Shown: piece after piece, positions 13,808 through 38,733 of the stretch | Layout of the letters: the number at the start of each line of letters is the position of its first letter | How positions within the stretch are numbered: position 1 is the first letter of the stretch | Origin: Cruorifilaria tuberocauda | Taxonomy: Eukaryota; Nematoda; Chromadorea; Rhabditida; Onchocercidae | Reading direction: 5' to 3' | Assembly: GCA_013365365.1 (NCBI GenBank) | Contig: JABVXU010000080.1 | Coordinates: 1 to 64,000, forward strand | DNA: 64,000 bases | Translations under genes and position numbers: made by a program | Notes under the pieces: model-generated | Database searches by the model: none | What the model was told of the DNA's origin: nothing | The model's input: only the letters and a program-made list of their open reading frames with translations

Positions 13808-14357
13808 ATAAATTTACGGCTCAATCAAGGTTGCATTTCCTCGAAAAGGCCATCATCCATATCTTTCCATTTCATTTATCCTTTTGAAAGCCTTCAATCG
13901 TCTTTTCCAGATTCCATTGCTTTCTCTCGGCTTCTAAATGTCGTTCAGTTCATTTCTCTTTTTTTAATTCAATACTTCTCACAATCAATTATAAGATGCA
14001 AGCATTACTCATGTATTTCCTGTAGAAACTTTTTCTCTATTCATTTTCATTTGTTGTTATTGAAGGCGGTGAATCTGTTCCACTGGAGAACGCTCGGATT
14101 TAATTGTCATTCACATTTCGTCATCATCAGTATTATCAAGCACTAAACCTTCCTCCTCCATCAAGCAGGTAGAAAAGGACAAGGCCTTGACCCCGCGATA
14201 TTTGGGACACGGTGGCGGTGACAGTTCACTACCACAAGCGAGAGCACCCATCATCGCTTCCCATTTTCTCCCAACCCTACGCAATTCTCCGACGAGTTTA
14301 TTACTATCATTACTACTTCCTCTTCCTTTTCCTTTTCCTTTTCTTTCACTAACCACC

Positions 14358-14418
14358 TACCCATCCATCCATGCAACTGTCCGTCCGTCCATCCGTCCAT
14401 CGGTCCGTCCATCCGATC
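14358..14418. repeat. TCCA/TCCG tetranucleotide repeat
   Basis: Interspersed CATC, TCCG and TCCA units (CCATCCATCC, GTCCGTCCGTCCATCC and similar) run for about 60 bp in the unusually GC-rich 5' part of nhr-25. If transcribed it lies in a 5' untranslated exon or an alternative N-terminal exon. Confidence 0.8.
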
Positions 14419-14756
14419 AACAACTTATTGCCTGTCTTTCGATGGAAGCCGCAGTGGTTGAAGCTGGGAGTGTCGAAAGTTTTCGGTCGAAATGGGTACC
14501 CACTGATACACTAAAACATTTGCACACATCAGCCACTGTCATGCATTTCTCTTTCCTTGCAGTTTCGATCCCCGAAATGGATGAGAACTCTCGAAGTGCG
14601 GGTGCGACAATACTCGGTGATTGGAGTTCTCTCAGGTCTCTTCCCTTCCCAACAGCCCTGCAGTTCTCTTCACCAATAAGTGCTGTCTCTCCAAGTTGCA
14701 TTACCGCCCACCCGAGTTCACCTCCACCCCTCCCGACTTCTCTCTCTCTCCAAGGG

Positions 14757-25802
<11,046 letters not shown>

Positions 25803-28093
25803 TTATAAACTGAATCAAATGTGCGCACTTGTCTCACCTCATCATTCCACAGTCACTTAATCCAAATTATCATTTTCTCATTCAAAATATTATTTTGTCA
25901 AGAATCAAAAAGTTATTTTCATATTTTAGGAAGTATCAATTGTTGAGTCAAAAATTTAGGCACTAATTTTTTTTTTGTTACATAAACATTCTCCTCACTA
26001 CCTACTCAATTCCTACAAATTATCCAGAATTATTTATCGCTTTCTTCGCTCTCCTGACAAAGTGCGTACAACTGATCTCGTCAGGAAACTCGGGTGCCGC
26101 AATTCCGCAGTAAATTCAGCAGGGAGCCGCTGTGGATACAGTCAAGAAAATCCATCAAGCATAGAAGAATCAGCAATTTAATCCAACTCATTCCAGCTTA
26201 TCTTATTTCACTCAGTTTTATTCTAATTGAAATTTTTATTGAGCAATTCTATTCCACTGAATTCTACTTCAAATCAATTCAAGTACGGGCCGTTAAAGGC
26301 TTTGTCCAGTAAATTTATTCAGGCCAGTAGCATTTTGTTTCAATATTTTCTCTATTTTGTTAAATTTATTCCTTTTTTGAGCATCATCCATTATTATTAC
26401 ACTTCGTGGAATTTTATTGTTTTCCTCTCTTACTCCTTTTTTTATCTTTATAATATCCATAATATTTTGATATCATTTTTTTTTCATTTTCTCCAAAGGA
26501 TGAAAGTAACATCTCACAATCTCAAAAGAAAAAAATAAATTTCAAAAAGCAATGAATAATAAATGAAATTATGTTCAAAAAGAAAAGATCATTTGTTCAT
26601 TGCCTATAAAAATAATAATATATATAAGTATATACATATATACATGAAAATATTTAGGAACTTTTTATCTTCGCTATCTTTCCATATTTAATCAATCATT
26701 TTTTGAATAGTATAATTTTATGGAAATTTGATTACCTTGTAATATACCTTACCTTATCCTTCCCAATCGCCTCATTCACACACTACCAGTACTGTTTCTG
26801 CATACTGAATACATTCCAGCACACAGCCACGTTATTTCCTTTACTGTTAATTATTGTTGTTGTTTTATTTTACATAACAAATAACTAACTATCCTTTTCC
26901 TCAGCTTCTTTCTACTTTGTTGACAGTTGAAAATCTCTTCGACTTTTTCAGCTTTAGTGATGACTCATGGAAGATACGAAGAAAAAATTGTTGCATCCTA
27001 TCTCGGGTCAAAACTTAGCTAAAGTCGAAATTTTTGAATTATTATTTATAAATATATATGTAATCTTTTTTTTTTTTTTTATAAATTAAACTACTGCTAT
27101 TTTTATTCCTAAAAGCATAATTACTTTCAATTACTGGTATTTCACTGCTGTTGTTATTCCTTATAGCTATGCCTTTTTGCTTTCTTGCCTATTTTTTTAG
27201 TACTATTGGAAAAAGCATCGATTATGTTATGGTATATATGAAGTGAAATTTTTTTGATTTTATTTAGGGTTCTAAGTGGTTTTCATAACACAGAAAACAA
27301 TCTGTCATCTTTTTTGTTTTGCAAGACTGAATGCATTAATAGCAACGGAACTTACTTAAAATAAAGAATAAATTAAAATTTAAGTGAAATATCGCAGAAA
27401 CGAAGCTATCGATTTGGAATCCATTCTTCCAGGATTATATAAAACATTTCTATGATAGTTTTATATTAAAATTTGACAAATTCATGGAAACCATTTGAAG
27501 CTTTCATACTTTAATATTATCATAGAAATTTTTGCTTATTCTGCTTCGGTTCTTGAAGAACAAGCATCTCAAGAACATTATCAGTGATCATCTATACATT
27601 CTATAATTTTACCTAAGCTTTTGCATTTCTAGCTAAGAATTTTTTCAATTAAAGATCAGTCGTATTATCAAACCTTTCTTGCAGTTTAGTTTGAATTAAT
27701 CAAATGAATTTGACTTTCAAACTTCCGAATCACATATTATCCTAAAATTAGCTATTGAGAAAATTAATAATTTAATGAATACCGTAAAGTAAACAAAATT
27801 TAATCGAATAATTAACTGATAAAATATTTCTACAATTAATCATCACAAATCAATTCAACAATACAACAGTGCAAACTGTTTAACCTATTATTCTCAAAGT
27901 GTTGTTTGATCAGTAGAAAGAATAAAAAAGAAAAAAAAATGCTATTATTATAATTTCCTACACGAATAACATTTGTATTATTTACAAAAAAATTCGTTAA
28001 AATTTACTCGCATTTTAAATTAATTGTCTCCTGAGCATTCTCTATAGAAGTAGTGGAGATCCATCGGTTTCTATCCTGCACCCAGATCTGGTA
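25803..28093. other. 3' region of nhr-25 and spacer to the convergent GPCR gene
   Basis: Contains the nhr-25 3' UTR, with AATAAA-like hexamers at about 26532-26565, and an AT-rich stretch with TATATA runs near 26620. Open frames at 26.0-26.9 kb lack splice context and are rich in Ile, Phe and Tyr, as expected from AT-rich noncoding DNA. Confidence 0.5.
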
Positions 28094-30970
28094 CTAAACT
28101 TTTTTCGGTAAGATCCGCAATGATTGTAGGAAACTGAGGAATGCTATTCGGAATTCATCATTCAATAACGTATACAAACATGGATTCCATATCGTTGAGC
28201 TATAAAGAAGAATTGAATTAATACTTAAATGTGTGTGAGCTAATAGTGAGGAGGAAGGTACCTCATTGAAATGCAATGTGTTATGATGCCAATCAAATAT
28301 TCCTGTTGATTAACAAAATTCGGTAACCAGTGATAATCTCTGAGGAAATTGAAGAGAACAGACGGCATCCAGCAACAAGCGAACACGGTTACCATTGCAA
28401 TTAGCATACGATTCACGTGCAAACGTCGTTTCAGTGCTTGATATCGATAAAACGAGTATTTAATCATATCCTTCTTAAATTCGGATTTCTAAAATCCGGA
28501 ATAGTTATCGAAGCTAGAATAAGATTTATCTTACAGAAAGGTCAAATATGATAGCTTTTAGCTCAAAGGTTGGATGAATTTATTTTGAAATGCAAGAAAA
28601 TTAGCGGTTTTTACATCAATAGGATGAAAATCAAACTAACTTTGGTAAGTTTCAATGAGATCATTGTATAGCAAAAGGAAATTACAGTAAATGGTGCGAT
28701 GAATTGAAAAATGAATACGACTGTACCTGAAAATTCAGTCGGAAATTTAAAACTTTAAGTAAAATTAATATTTCAGGCTTTCGAACTGTTATAATTAAAT
28801 TTTAAAATTGCCGAGTAAGCTATTTTGATCATATTTTGTTGCAAAAGGAAAAAGTGAAATCACTGGGAAACAATCACGTAGACAGAGCAAACAATTTAAT
28901 CAATCAATAACTTAATCACTTAATCAGTGAAGTGCAAGCACCTCCAATTTATCTTCGATAAACTTGAAATACAGATTTCGATCCTTCAATTGGGATTAAT
29001 CTTTACGGTTTCTATTTTAGCATTTAATTAAATACTCTTATCAACTCAAACCATGAGGTGTTGTGAAAAGTCCATATAATTTGTTGGAAAATTTAGCAAC
29101 AAACCATAAGTGCCTCGGCCAGCATCGTCATGGCCCCAATCTTCGGTGCAAAATTGGCCACAAAAATTTTTATATTCAATAAATCTCTGCTTAACAAACA
29201 TAGGTAACGATATTGCTGTTGCTAATATAAAATTCAAGGCAATCATTTTCATTGCTTGTTGTTTTTCAATTGGCCTAAAAACATATCCAAATACTAGTAA
29301 CAAGAAATTACTTCTTCATCGCTCTTTCCCTCTCCCTCTCACTCTCTCTGTCTCATTCTGACATACCTTTGCCAGTTCCTCTTCATTTTGAAATAGCAGT
29401 TTTTTAGTTTTTGGTGAAAGTTTAGAATGTCTTATTAAAACTTTTAGAAACAAATTAGAAAATTTTATAAAAACGATCTACTCGAACAAGATGAGTAATA
29501 AGTTAAATAAAATTGTTAAATCGATTTCATAGTTCGATTAAATTAAATTAAGCAAAAGAATTCTTTCTATAAGATTTTAGATGAGTTCTTTTTTATTTCA
29601 ATCTTAAAAAAATAGAAAGAAACAAACAGGTAAATGCGTAAATAGCAAAACATTTGATATACCTAAAATAGCAAGAAAATTACTCGAATTATTTTAATTA
29701 AATTATTTACCTTTTCATAGGAAAAATTATTAAGATAAAACGATCAATAGCTATAGCAGTGAGATTAAGCGTTGAAAAGCATAGGCTTGCACCCTGAAAC
29801 TATTGAAATTTATTTCATTTCGAAATATTTTTAAAAAAAATCTTAAATCTAAACTAGCGATGAATTAAATCTTAATCATTTACTATTTAATAACTGGATA
29901 ATATGATCAAATTTCATGATATAAACATTAAGAAGTAATGGACATGCATTATTCAACTGACCTGTAGGAGAGGTACGAAGTAGCAGAGCAATTCACCGAA
30001 AATCCATACTTTATTGAAAGCTGTAATCGGTGTTATTGTTCCGGAAACAATTAAAATAATAATATCCGTTACTGATAGACTGACAATGAATAGATTTCGT
30101 ACTGATTGTAATGATTTATACTGTATCACTGATAATATAACAAGCAAATTACCAAGAACACCAACTCTGAAAAATATTTCTCTTATAGATTTGTATGCTG
30201 GAAAAGTGAATAGGAAGAAATCAGGAAAATGAATTGACTCATGAACTATCAAATATCAAAGTTTTCATGATCTTATTAGCAGTAATAATCCGACGAGAAA
30301 AATTCCGCTCTCCGTCAATTGTTGAAAAATTATTTTTCACTTATAACAATAATTCTGTTTAACTTAAAATAACAATTAGATTAATTTTCCGTAGTAATTC
30401 TGTTTAACTTAGGATAGGAATTATGTTTGAATTACAATAATAAGTTTTTTTTACTTATTTATGTTCAGCTTATCCCAATCATAGACATTTAACTCATTAT
30501 TCAAAACGCTCTATCTGAAATTTGTAATTCAGGCTAAAGTTGTTTTTGCATCGCTGTAACTAATTATGGACTATAATATGAATAATGCATGTGTTAATTT
30601 CACTTTAACTTTTATAGCAGTTACACTTGTGAAATACTTTTCCTATTTCTATGCAAGCAATGAATTGTGAAAATTTTTTTCATCTGTTAAAGTAGGAGTA
30701 ATGAAGGATTTCTAATAGCTATATGGAAATTATTGAAAAGTTATCAAATACTTATAAGAGTTTTATAATTTTTAAATATAATTTAAATTTAAAATATACA
30801 TTAAGAATTATTTAAAATAAAACTTACATGATTATAAGTCCATAAATGATAAGAAAAACGACCATCGTTAACGGTAATGAAGTAAGATCGGAATGATTCT
30901 TCCAAAGATACTCCTTGATATCAATACACGAAGTTTCATTGCCAATACTTAAATTACTTTTGAAAAACAT
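28094..30970 (-). CDS. Neuropeptide receptor, rhodopsin-type GPCR of the NPY/RFamide (npr) group
   Basis: Seven-helix receptor expected in the plasma membrane of neurons or muscle, coupling a peptide ligand to G proteins. Seven exons join in frame: 30828-30970, 29962-30166, 29711-29793, 29105-29274, 28641-28726, 28262-28488 and 28094-28199, giving 339 residues. The N terminus is short, with an N-glycosylation site (NET). TM1 has GNLLVIL, TM2 LSVTDIIIL, and TM3 begins at the conserved Cys (ELLCYF) and ends in AIDRFILI, with DRF in place of DRY. Extracellular loop 2 has Cys residues in FCGQFCTEDWG. TM6 has CCWMPSVLFNFLRDY, TM7 WNPCLY (NPxxY, residues 310-314), and helix 8 NDEFRIAFLSF. These features fit the NPY/sNPF/RFamide branch, which is large in nematodes. 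I cannot name the orthologue or ligand. The cytoplasmic tail after NPxxY is short (about 25 residues). Confidence 0.88.
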
Positions 30971-33900
30971 TTCGAACGAAAATTCCACCTGTGCAGTTCA
31001 TCCAAAAGAATCTTCTCTTCCAATTGCTTAGTGCTATAGCGAAAAATTAAAAAATTAAAATTGAAAGGAAATTTTAAATATCACCAATTTGCTCGATCAT
31101 TTTATCAGTTACTGTTATCAAAGATCAAAATTGCGTGTTAAACGTGTTAACGTGCAGTTATGAATTCTATAAAAAAAGTCATTTGCAATAGAATGGTAAC
31201 ATTTTTCCACTTGAACGTTACTTTGTAATTTCTCATATCAATTTTATCAAACTGCACTTATTTAAATAATTACAATTAAAAGATTTAATTAAAAAGGACA
31301 ATTGAAGAGAAGATAGGAAAACGAAGATTCATTCATGGATATGTGTTAATTGAATTGAAACTTTAAACGATGGATACGAAATGATTTGTTAAGAGATTTT
31401 TCATTCATGAAGATCGCTTCTATTTAAATCTTAGCGATAATTCATGCCCGTGGGGAGTATACTTAATTAATAACTTTTCTAGCTCAATAAATAATTAAAT
31501 TTAAAATAGTTTTTCTTGCAAGAAAAAACAAAAAAAAAATCTTTATTTTAAAGAAAAGTACACTACTTGTTGGTGCGAGGGGTGAATATTGAAATGTTGA
31601 AAATTTCTGCAAAGTTTCTAACTTGCTTGTTTACTGAGCTTTTCATGCGTCATACTCAAGATAGAGTTAATTTATAACAGGGAAAGATATTTTTGACATT
31701 TAATAATGATTATTGATAAATTTAGAATCGTTCATTCGTATAGTAAATAAGGTAATAAATAATGATTTATCTGGAATTTTCACCGCTTATATTTGCTTTA
31801 CAACAAATCCTTTTCGGATTTAATTTCGAATTTGACATTCCGAATCTTTGCTTTTCGGTTTATTTTTAAAGTAAAAAAGATGTGTGAAATCCTAAATTCC
31901 TCAAATAATGACCAATCATTCCAGGAACAAATATCCAGTAGTCACTGAATATTAAGTAAATATTTAAAAGAATACTTCAAAAATGTAATACATAGGAATT
32001 GATCTAATTTGAATCGGTTTAGCTTAGTCTTAGCAACTGAATAACAATAAATATTCAAAAGAGAGAAACAAATCAAGCATCATTATCCCATCCTTGTTTA
32101 TCTATTAAGAGGAATTGAATTTGCAGCATTGTTCAAATTGGGTTAGAATGCTAGAAGAAGCGGAATGGCGACGGTTCAAATATCTACACATAATGAATAC
32201 TACGCAAGCTTTTTAATCCAACGTGAATTTTAGAGCAATAGCTGCTTGAAAATGAATTTTTAACTTTTTCACTATTAATTCAAAATAGAATTTCACTCTT
32301 CCAATATATTCTATATTGGTATTGGAAGACTCTCTGAAAGACTTCTCAATCGACTGACTTTCTGTTTTTAAATTAAGAAACAGAATTTTTCTATGTTCGG
32401 TAAGGTAAACTTGTGATAATTCGTCACATGAGTAAAACATCTGAGTAATAGCTATTTCCTGATGTATTAGTAAATGTGCTAATTGAACGTCTGTTGAATT
32501 GAAGATCTCAGATATATATCTGAAATTGATTATTTTAACAAGTGGTAATTTTTTATTTCATGTGATTAAATTACCTACAAAATTATCGAGAGATAATGCG
32601 ACATTTCCAATTGTAGTATATTGCAACATTATCACATGTATTTTTTAATCCTAAAATGATAAATAAGGTAGGAATGATTTAAAAGATGCATGAATGATCA
32701 ATGTGAAGAATAAACAACAACTTTCGTAAATATCAATAAATCTCTTAGACTGAGTTCGAACTTTTATTTGTTTTTCATTTCTTTCATTTATTTGTTTGTA
32801 ATTAAATTTGGTAATTTAGAAAATGAAAACAGAATAATAAAAATATATCGAAAAAATGTAAGAAATGAAAATAAGATGCAAAGATTTGTTATATCTTACT
32901 TGCACTTGATATAAATGATTTATTGATTTATCCGTAAATTGTTAGCTTTACTTGCATTTCCTAAATATTTTGCTTGTTTGATTGTTAGTGTAAAATGATT
33001 AAAAGTTTATAAATTTAACAAATTCTGAAAGATGTAAAAGTATTTCTTATTATTATTTTATTGCAACTTTTTGCAATGACAATAATGATTTTTAGCAAAA
33101 TGTAAATAAAAAATGATTTCTGATTAATTAAAGTTATTATTGGAAATTATGATTTCTTACATTTATTCTGAAAACTGTTCCAACTGTATTCTTCTCATTT
33201 TCCTCACATAGACGAAATTTTTATTTTAATCATTACACCTTTCGTCTATAATAATTTAACTGATTTTTTGCTTAAGAATAAATTAATGAGCATAAAGTTT
33301 TCTCATTCAGAACTAATCAGAAATGGGAAGAGAAGGAAGGATATTGCAATAACAAGCAATAATATTTCTGATCTCATCATGCATTTTCTTCAAGTTCTAC
33401 CTTTATTACTTTAAAAAACCATTTCAGTTGTCCAAATAAAATTTTGAAAAAGAACGAAAGAGTAAGTTAAGTTAGTTGCAAGTGGTTGAAGTATGGACGA
33501 ATTCGAATAAATACAAAATAATTCATCACTCTATAGCTCAAGCAGAAAACGAAGGTTGAATGCGATGAATGTGATGGTTTGCTTATTTTTGAGAATATTT
33601 TTTAAATTGAGTAATAAAGCTATCTGTTCCAAAACATATGAAATTAAGCGAAAAGTTATTTTAACTATTTTTCATTTGACATTATTTACTACTTCGCAAG
33701 AAAATTGGAATTTTCCTTTCGTTTATTATTTTTCAAGAAAATTTATTTAAAATTTTAGAGCATTTATTGATTATCGATTATATGAATTCCTATTTCAATA
33801 ACAAAGAGGTTCTTGTCAGATGAATGAATTTTAAAATAAAACATGATTACATCAGATGGATTGCAAATGATAACAGTGGAAGTGGTAATTAAGATGGATT

Positions 33901-36900
33901 AAATTTAACTCATTTTACTTTTGAATGATAATTTCATATACTTTAGATTGGGATGAGATTATTTCATTTCCATTAGATGCTAAGCAGTTCCTTCCAACAG
34001 AAATGGATTAAATTCAAATCAGGTGAGAAGGGAACAGGTGAATGAGGCACTTCAGGTGGGAAATAGGAAGATAGTGAAGAGAGTTTTTTACAGGAAGATA
34101 TGATAATTCTGAGAAGTGTACTGAATGATAGATGACAATTGCTGCTATCTCTTCCTGCTATGTAAATTCTTCGTAGTATTTCTCAGTTAATATTTTGAAG
34201 GATAGAAGTGAAATTCGAAATGCTTCATTAGAAAAGTTAATTAATGGATTTAAGGTACGGATGAATAATGTAATAGCAGATCTTAATTTTGTTGTAATGA
34301 AAAAAAGCGAATGCAATGATTTTTTTCAATTAAAATTTAAGACTAATTTAAGCGAAATCAAGTTAGACGGACACGAAATAAAGTAATGTGTAAGGGGCAA
34401 TATCCTAGATATCAGTATTACTTTTACATTGCACTTTGATGCATTCGTTTATCAAGAATTTCAGATCCATGACAGGTAATTTACCTGTTTTCAACTTCTA
34501 CCAATTATTTCCATCGTTCAAGTATAGCAAATTTTAGAGTTTCGAAATATCTATGTTGCTATAAAATTGTTTAAAAATCACTTCTCAGTTTATTCATCTG
34601 TATTATAGTTTTGTTTCCAGCATAAATAGATTAGATAAAATATCGAATATTATCATTCACTTATCATCACTGTTCTCCTCGTCATAAAATTATTTTAAGA
34701 CATGAGTTATATAGTTTTTTTCTGTGATAATTTTATAAGTGATTAAAATTTCATCTAAAACGATAGAAATTTTAATTTATAACAGTTAAATAGATACAGA
34801 GATATTTCCCACATTCATTTAAAATTACCAAATAGTGAACTAGCAGTATCATCGGAAGAAAATCAGAATTTAATGATAAGCCCAAACCGATATTCCTTGG
34901 CAATGAATTGAAGAAAAAAATACTGAAAAGAGTTTAAAAAGAGGAAGCTTTATTGTTCCAAGTAATTTTCAATGAGTACAAAAGCATTTACTCTGATTTG
35001 GAAAGTTGAAAATCGCTGTCTTTTTCTAGTCTCACTATCTTCAAATTTAATGCTACAATTTATTTTCTCTCTCAGTTAAAAAAATTGCTGATTATTTGAA
35101 GAGACAGCTTAGAGTGGTAATTTTTAGATCAGAAAAGGTCTAATCAGAATATTTTAGTGATCGAACTAGTCTAGTTCTTTTCTGCTAATTCCAGATCAAT
35201 TAACAGTAGTGAACAAAAAAGAGACTCTTTGATATAAGTAATAACAAAAGAAAATATTTTAGGAAATGTGATGGGAAATTGAAGAAAATTTAGGAAAAAA
35301 TTATTTTAGGAAATATTAGGAAAATTTTAGGAAATTATTACAGTTCCTCACATTTTATTTTTGCAGTAGTACAAAATTCCCCACCAAATATTATTAGTAC
35401 GACAGTTACCGAATGCATGCATGATTATGTTTGTTTAGAAGTGCAGCACTGAATTATTTTAATAATTATTAAAATGATATGGGGAGGAATTTTGTGGTGA
35501 AAAATGATTTTTGCTTACTATTCTACCAGTGATAACTCACGATTTTTCAATATTCAAAAATCCTAGAAACAATAACTTATATTTCCTAGTACTTGGAAAA
35601 AAAAAAGCACTTGAAAAAAGAAAAAGCATCTTTGGAAATTCTTGAATATAAGCAAACGTGAATTATCTCTTTTAGAATTGTTAAATATTAAAGAAGAATA
35701 TTGCTTCTGATTGATTACCTTTGGGAGGCAAATTTGATATTTTTGTTTTTGCAATTCCTGATAATTATCTAAAAATGATGAGAGTCACATCGATTTTAGG
35801 TTCCCATTTCATTAATGTCAATCCTAGAAAACAATTTTTACTTGAAAAACAGACCAGTGATTTTATTATTTGGGATTAAAATGAGAGACAACTAAATCAA
35901 TTTTAGAATGATGATATTGATGATGTACATCTATAGCCCAAAATATATTTATCTTCTAAAAAGCCATCTAAGTAGGGAAACAGGGAAAAATATCATTAAT
36001 TTAGAAAATTTTGGACTCTTTCTCTTTCTCTCTCCTCTCTCTGTCTTCAAGTTAACAAACCTGTTATATTATTATGCACTAATTTGCATATTATAGTGTT
36101 GTTATATGAATGAAACAATAAAAACTGAAAATGTATTGAAATGTGATATTGATTAAGTTATAAAAATATGGCAGATTTGGTTAATGACATAATTAAGAAG
36201 AAGTAAATATGCAATTGATATTAATATAGTCAAGAAAAATGATTCAATTAGATGGAAACCATTTCTGGTCATGCTGTTATTATAAAAGACTTTTAAATGC
36301 TCTTTCTCTTATTAGAACGGAATTCCGCGGAATTTTTCCTTGAAAAGCCATACTTTATTAAGCATTAATGATTTTGATTTATGTTAATTTAAAATTTATA
36401 CCTTGATCACTAAACCTGAAGTAAACTAAATCAAAATTTTTAAAAGATGACGTCTGAAAGTAAAATTAATTTTCTGATTTGATTAATTCCCAGAGAAACG
36501 TTTTTGTTTCCAAATAGTGTGATTAAATTTTGATTTTGAAAATTTTCGATATTTGATATATTCACAATATCCAAATATATGCCAAATGATTCAGATGATC
36601 AAGTCTGTGAATTTAAATATCGAAGCTTATATATAAGACTACTGATCTTCAGCTAGAACTTTCTTGTTGTGATAAATTCCAAAATAAAAAGGCTAATCAA
36701 CATGAAATAAGTAAAAGCGAACATTTTATTTTGATCAGACGAAATATTTACTGTAATCGATAATAATCTTGAGTAAATCACAGCAGCATTACTGTGAAAT
36801 TTATAAATCTAATGATAGTAATTGGCAAAACTTAATTTCATTCCAAACAATATTAAGAGATTTGCAGAGTAAAAAAGAAATTATTTGTGTTACCAAAGAG

Positions 36901-36934
36901 AAAATTACAATATTGATCATTTATTTTCTTATAA
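30971..36934. other. Gene-poor region, about 6 kb
   Basis: Very AT-rich DNA with no recognisable gene. The longest frames (around 32.2, 33.6 and 34.2 kb) are short and lack homology I recognise. The frame at 34195-34386 is flanked by an AG and contains an in-frame GTACGG donor, so it is a faint exon candidate only. Confidence 0.5.
35255..35338. repeat. Cluster of TTTAGGAAA-type short repeats
   Basis: Five or so copies of TT(T/A)AGGAAA appear in 85 bp with irregular spacing, such as ATTTTAGGAAAT and AATTTAGGAAAA. The motif is purine/T biased and could have arisen by slippage. Confidence 0.7.
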
Positions 36935-38733
36935 TTATTTCTTTGCCGGTTTAATGACATTGAAGCAGTCATTATGAATAAGCCATTTTCCATTCACTTT
37001 CTTCCAGATTTGCAAGTAAGCGCCCGATTCCGGTCCACGTGTACCATTTAGATGATAACTGCCACGTTCGAATGCCCAATCACCACTACCATTTACCTCT
37101 TCTGTTATTACCTGAAAATCAAAGAAATATAGACTGAAATTATAAAAAAACAGGACTTACATAAAGTTATTTGCAAGTTCTACTGTTTTAAAATTCGATC
37201 AATTTTTTTAAAATTTAATATCTATTTATATATGCGCTTCACATTTTAATTTTGAAGACAGGTAAAAATTTTTATCTTCCGCACTAAAATATAAAAATTT
37301 TTTTGAAGTTCCGTATGTGCGGAAAAAAGATGCAGTAGATTTCAGGTTGAAAAATTCATAAAAGAGAGTAAATTTGAAAATCTACCTGGCAACTTTTAAC
37401 ACCTTCTGACATATCCTGCTTGTAGTACAATTCAATTCCTAAAATAGAAAGAATGTAATTGAAATAAATTTGATTGCATATTTCTCCTCAAATATTTCGA
37501 TCTCAGTTGGATCATTTGCCACTCTTTGAAGATATTGAACGGCCGATCACCGACAAGTTCTACAAATCTATTTCATCACAAATTCTTTTATGAAAGTAGA
37601 GATAACTACTTAACAGAGAAAAATTATATTTCCGGTTAGTTATTTACTGTATTGATGAAAAATTTTACGATCTAGTTGAATGATTTCTCGGATATTTCCG
37701 ACTTTCAGACATTTGAAATTCAGTTACTTCATTGGTGAAATGAAGATACCTGCTCGTCCCTTAACCGGATCAATGCCATTAGGCATGAAATAACCTTCCG
37801 GATCGTATAGCGCAGCAGCACCAGCTGCATCGCCTGAGTTAAATGCTTTCATGAATTCCGCCTGACGTGATTTGATTTCTTGGAATAGGACTGAAATTTA
37901 GGAATTTTGAATTAATCTGATCGTTTGAAAAGTACAAAGTTCCCTATATAATTTATAATGATGTTAGGCATTCTTGAACAGTCAAATTTCATCGCTTACA
38001 GAAAAGTTTAAGATTTTAAATCTTCAATTTATTTGATTTGTAATGCTAAAAAATATGAAGGGCCCATATAGAAAATGCTATAATTTTTTTCACTGACCAA
38101 TTTTTGATTTTACTTCTCATTTTAATCCTTCACTGGTTCAGTTCTTGACAAAATTCGATATCAAATGTTAATGTAATGCAGAAATCTACTGTTCATTAAT
38201 TTATTTGAAACTTCTTGAAATATCGTAGGATAGAATTGAAGGATGAAAGTAATGTGATGCTTAATGGATAATTATTTTAAATTAAAACCAATAATTCAGA
38301 TACTATTTCTAACCTGCTGGTTCAAAAAAAAAAAGGTTAAAGAACGTGTCATGACCGCAGAATCAAACAGAAAATTCCATTACCCGGGTTCAGGTTATTC
38401 AGAATGATAGAACTGAGCGGTATATCACGAAAGAAGTTCATTGTACATGAAAGGGAAACAAATCAAAATAATATTACCACCATACCGCTCATATTGATGA
38501 TGCTGTGGATGATAGGAATGCTTCAGGAACTCTCCAGAAAAAGCGAAATGGACCGATAATGAGGAGGCAAAATCAAACTTTTAGTTGAAGAGGTTTGCTT
38601 TTGACAGCTTTTCACCACCTCCTCAACAAAACTACTATTTATATATTCACTGCGGAATGAAAATGAGATGAAATTGAGCTTTTGCAGTCTAGAAAAGTGG
38701 GCGCACTTCACGGTAACAGTCGGTATAATCCAT
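36935..38733 (-). CDS. SnoaL/DUF4440-like NTF2-fold small protein
   Basis: A small cytosolic-type protein of about 130 residues with no signal peptide or membrane segment. The secure exons are 37750-37890, 37386-37438 and 36935-37111. The first exon (38712-38733, encoding MDYTDCY) is a phase-compatible guess and could be wrong. The sequence reads as an NTF2-fold: an N-terminal helix with EIKSRQAEFMKAFNSGDA, then AALYDPEGYFMPNG, KGRAGIE, GDWAFERGSYHL, and a C-terminal strand pair with GAYLQIWKKVNGKWLIHND. That order is the classic SnoaL/DUF4440 layout, including the closing W-K-I/V-H pattern. Nematodes have several such proteins of unknown substrate. Some NTF2-fold members are isomerases or bind small molecules, but no catalytic set can be assigned here. 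The stop is TAA at 36935-36937. Confidence 0.82.

Noticed and set aside
34195..34386. 63-codon plus-strand frame with Lys/Glu-rich composition
   Set aside because: Isolated frame in a 6 kb gene-poor region with only a TTG start; an internal GTACGG donor has no acceptor partner that yields a sensible protein.
36769..36954. Plus-strand 61-codon frame overlapping the end of the SnoaL-like gene
   Set aside because: Antisense to a well-supported exon; AT-rich hydrophobic tail without domain or splice context.
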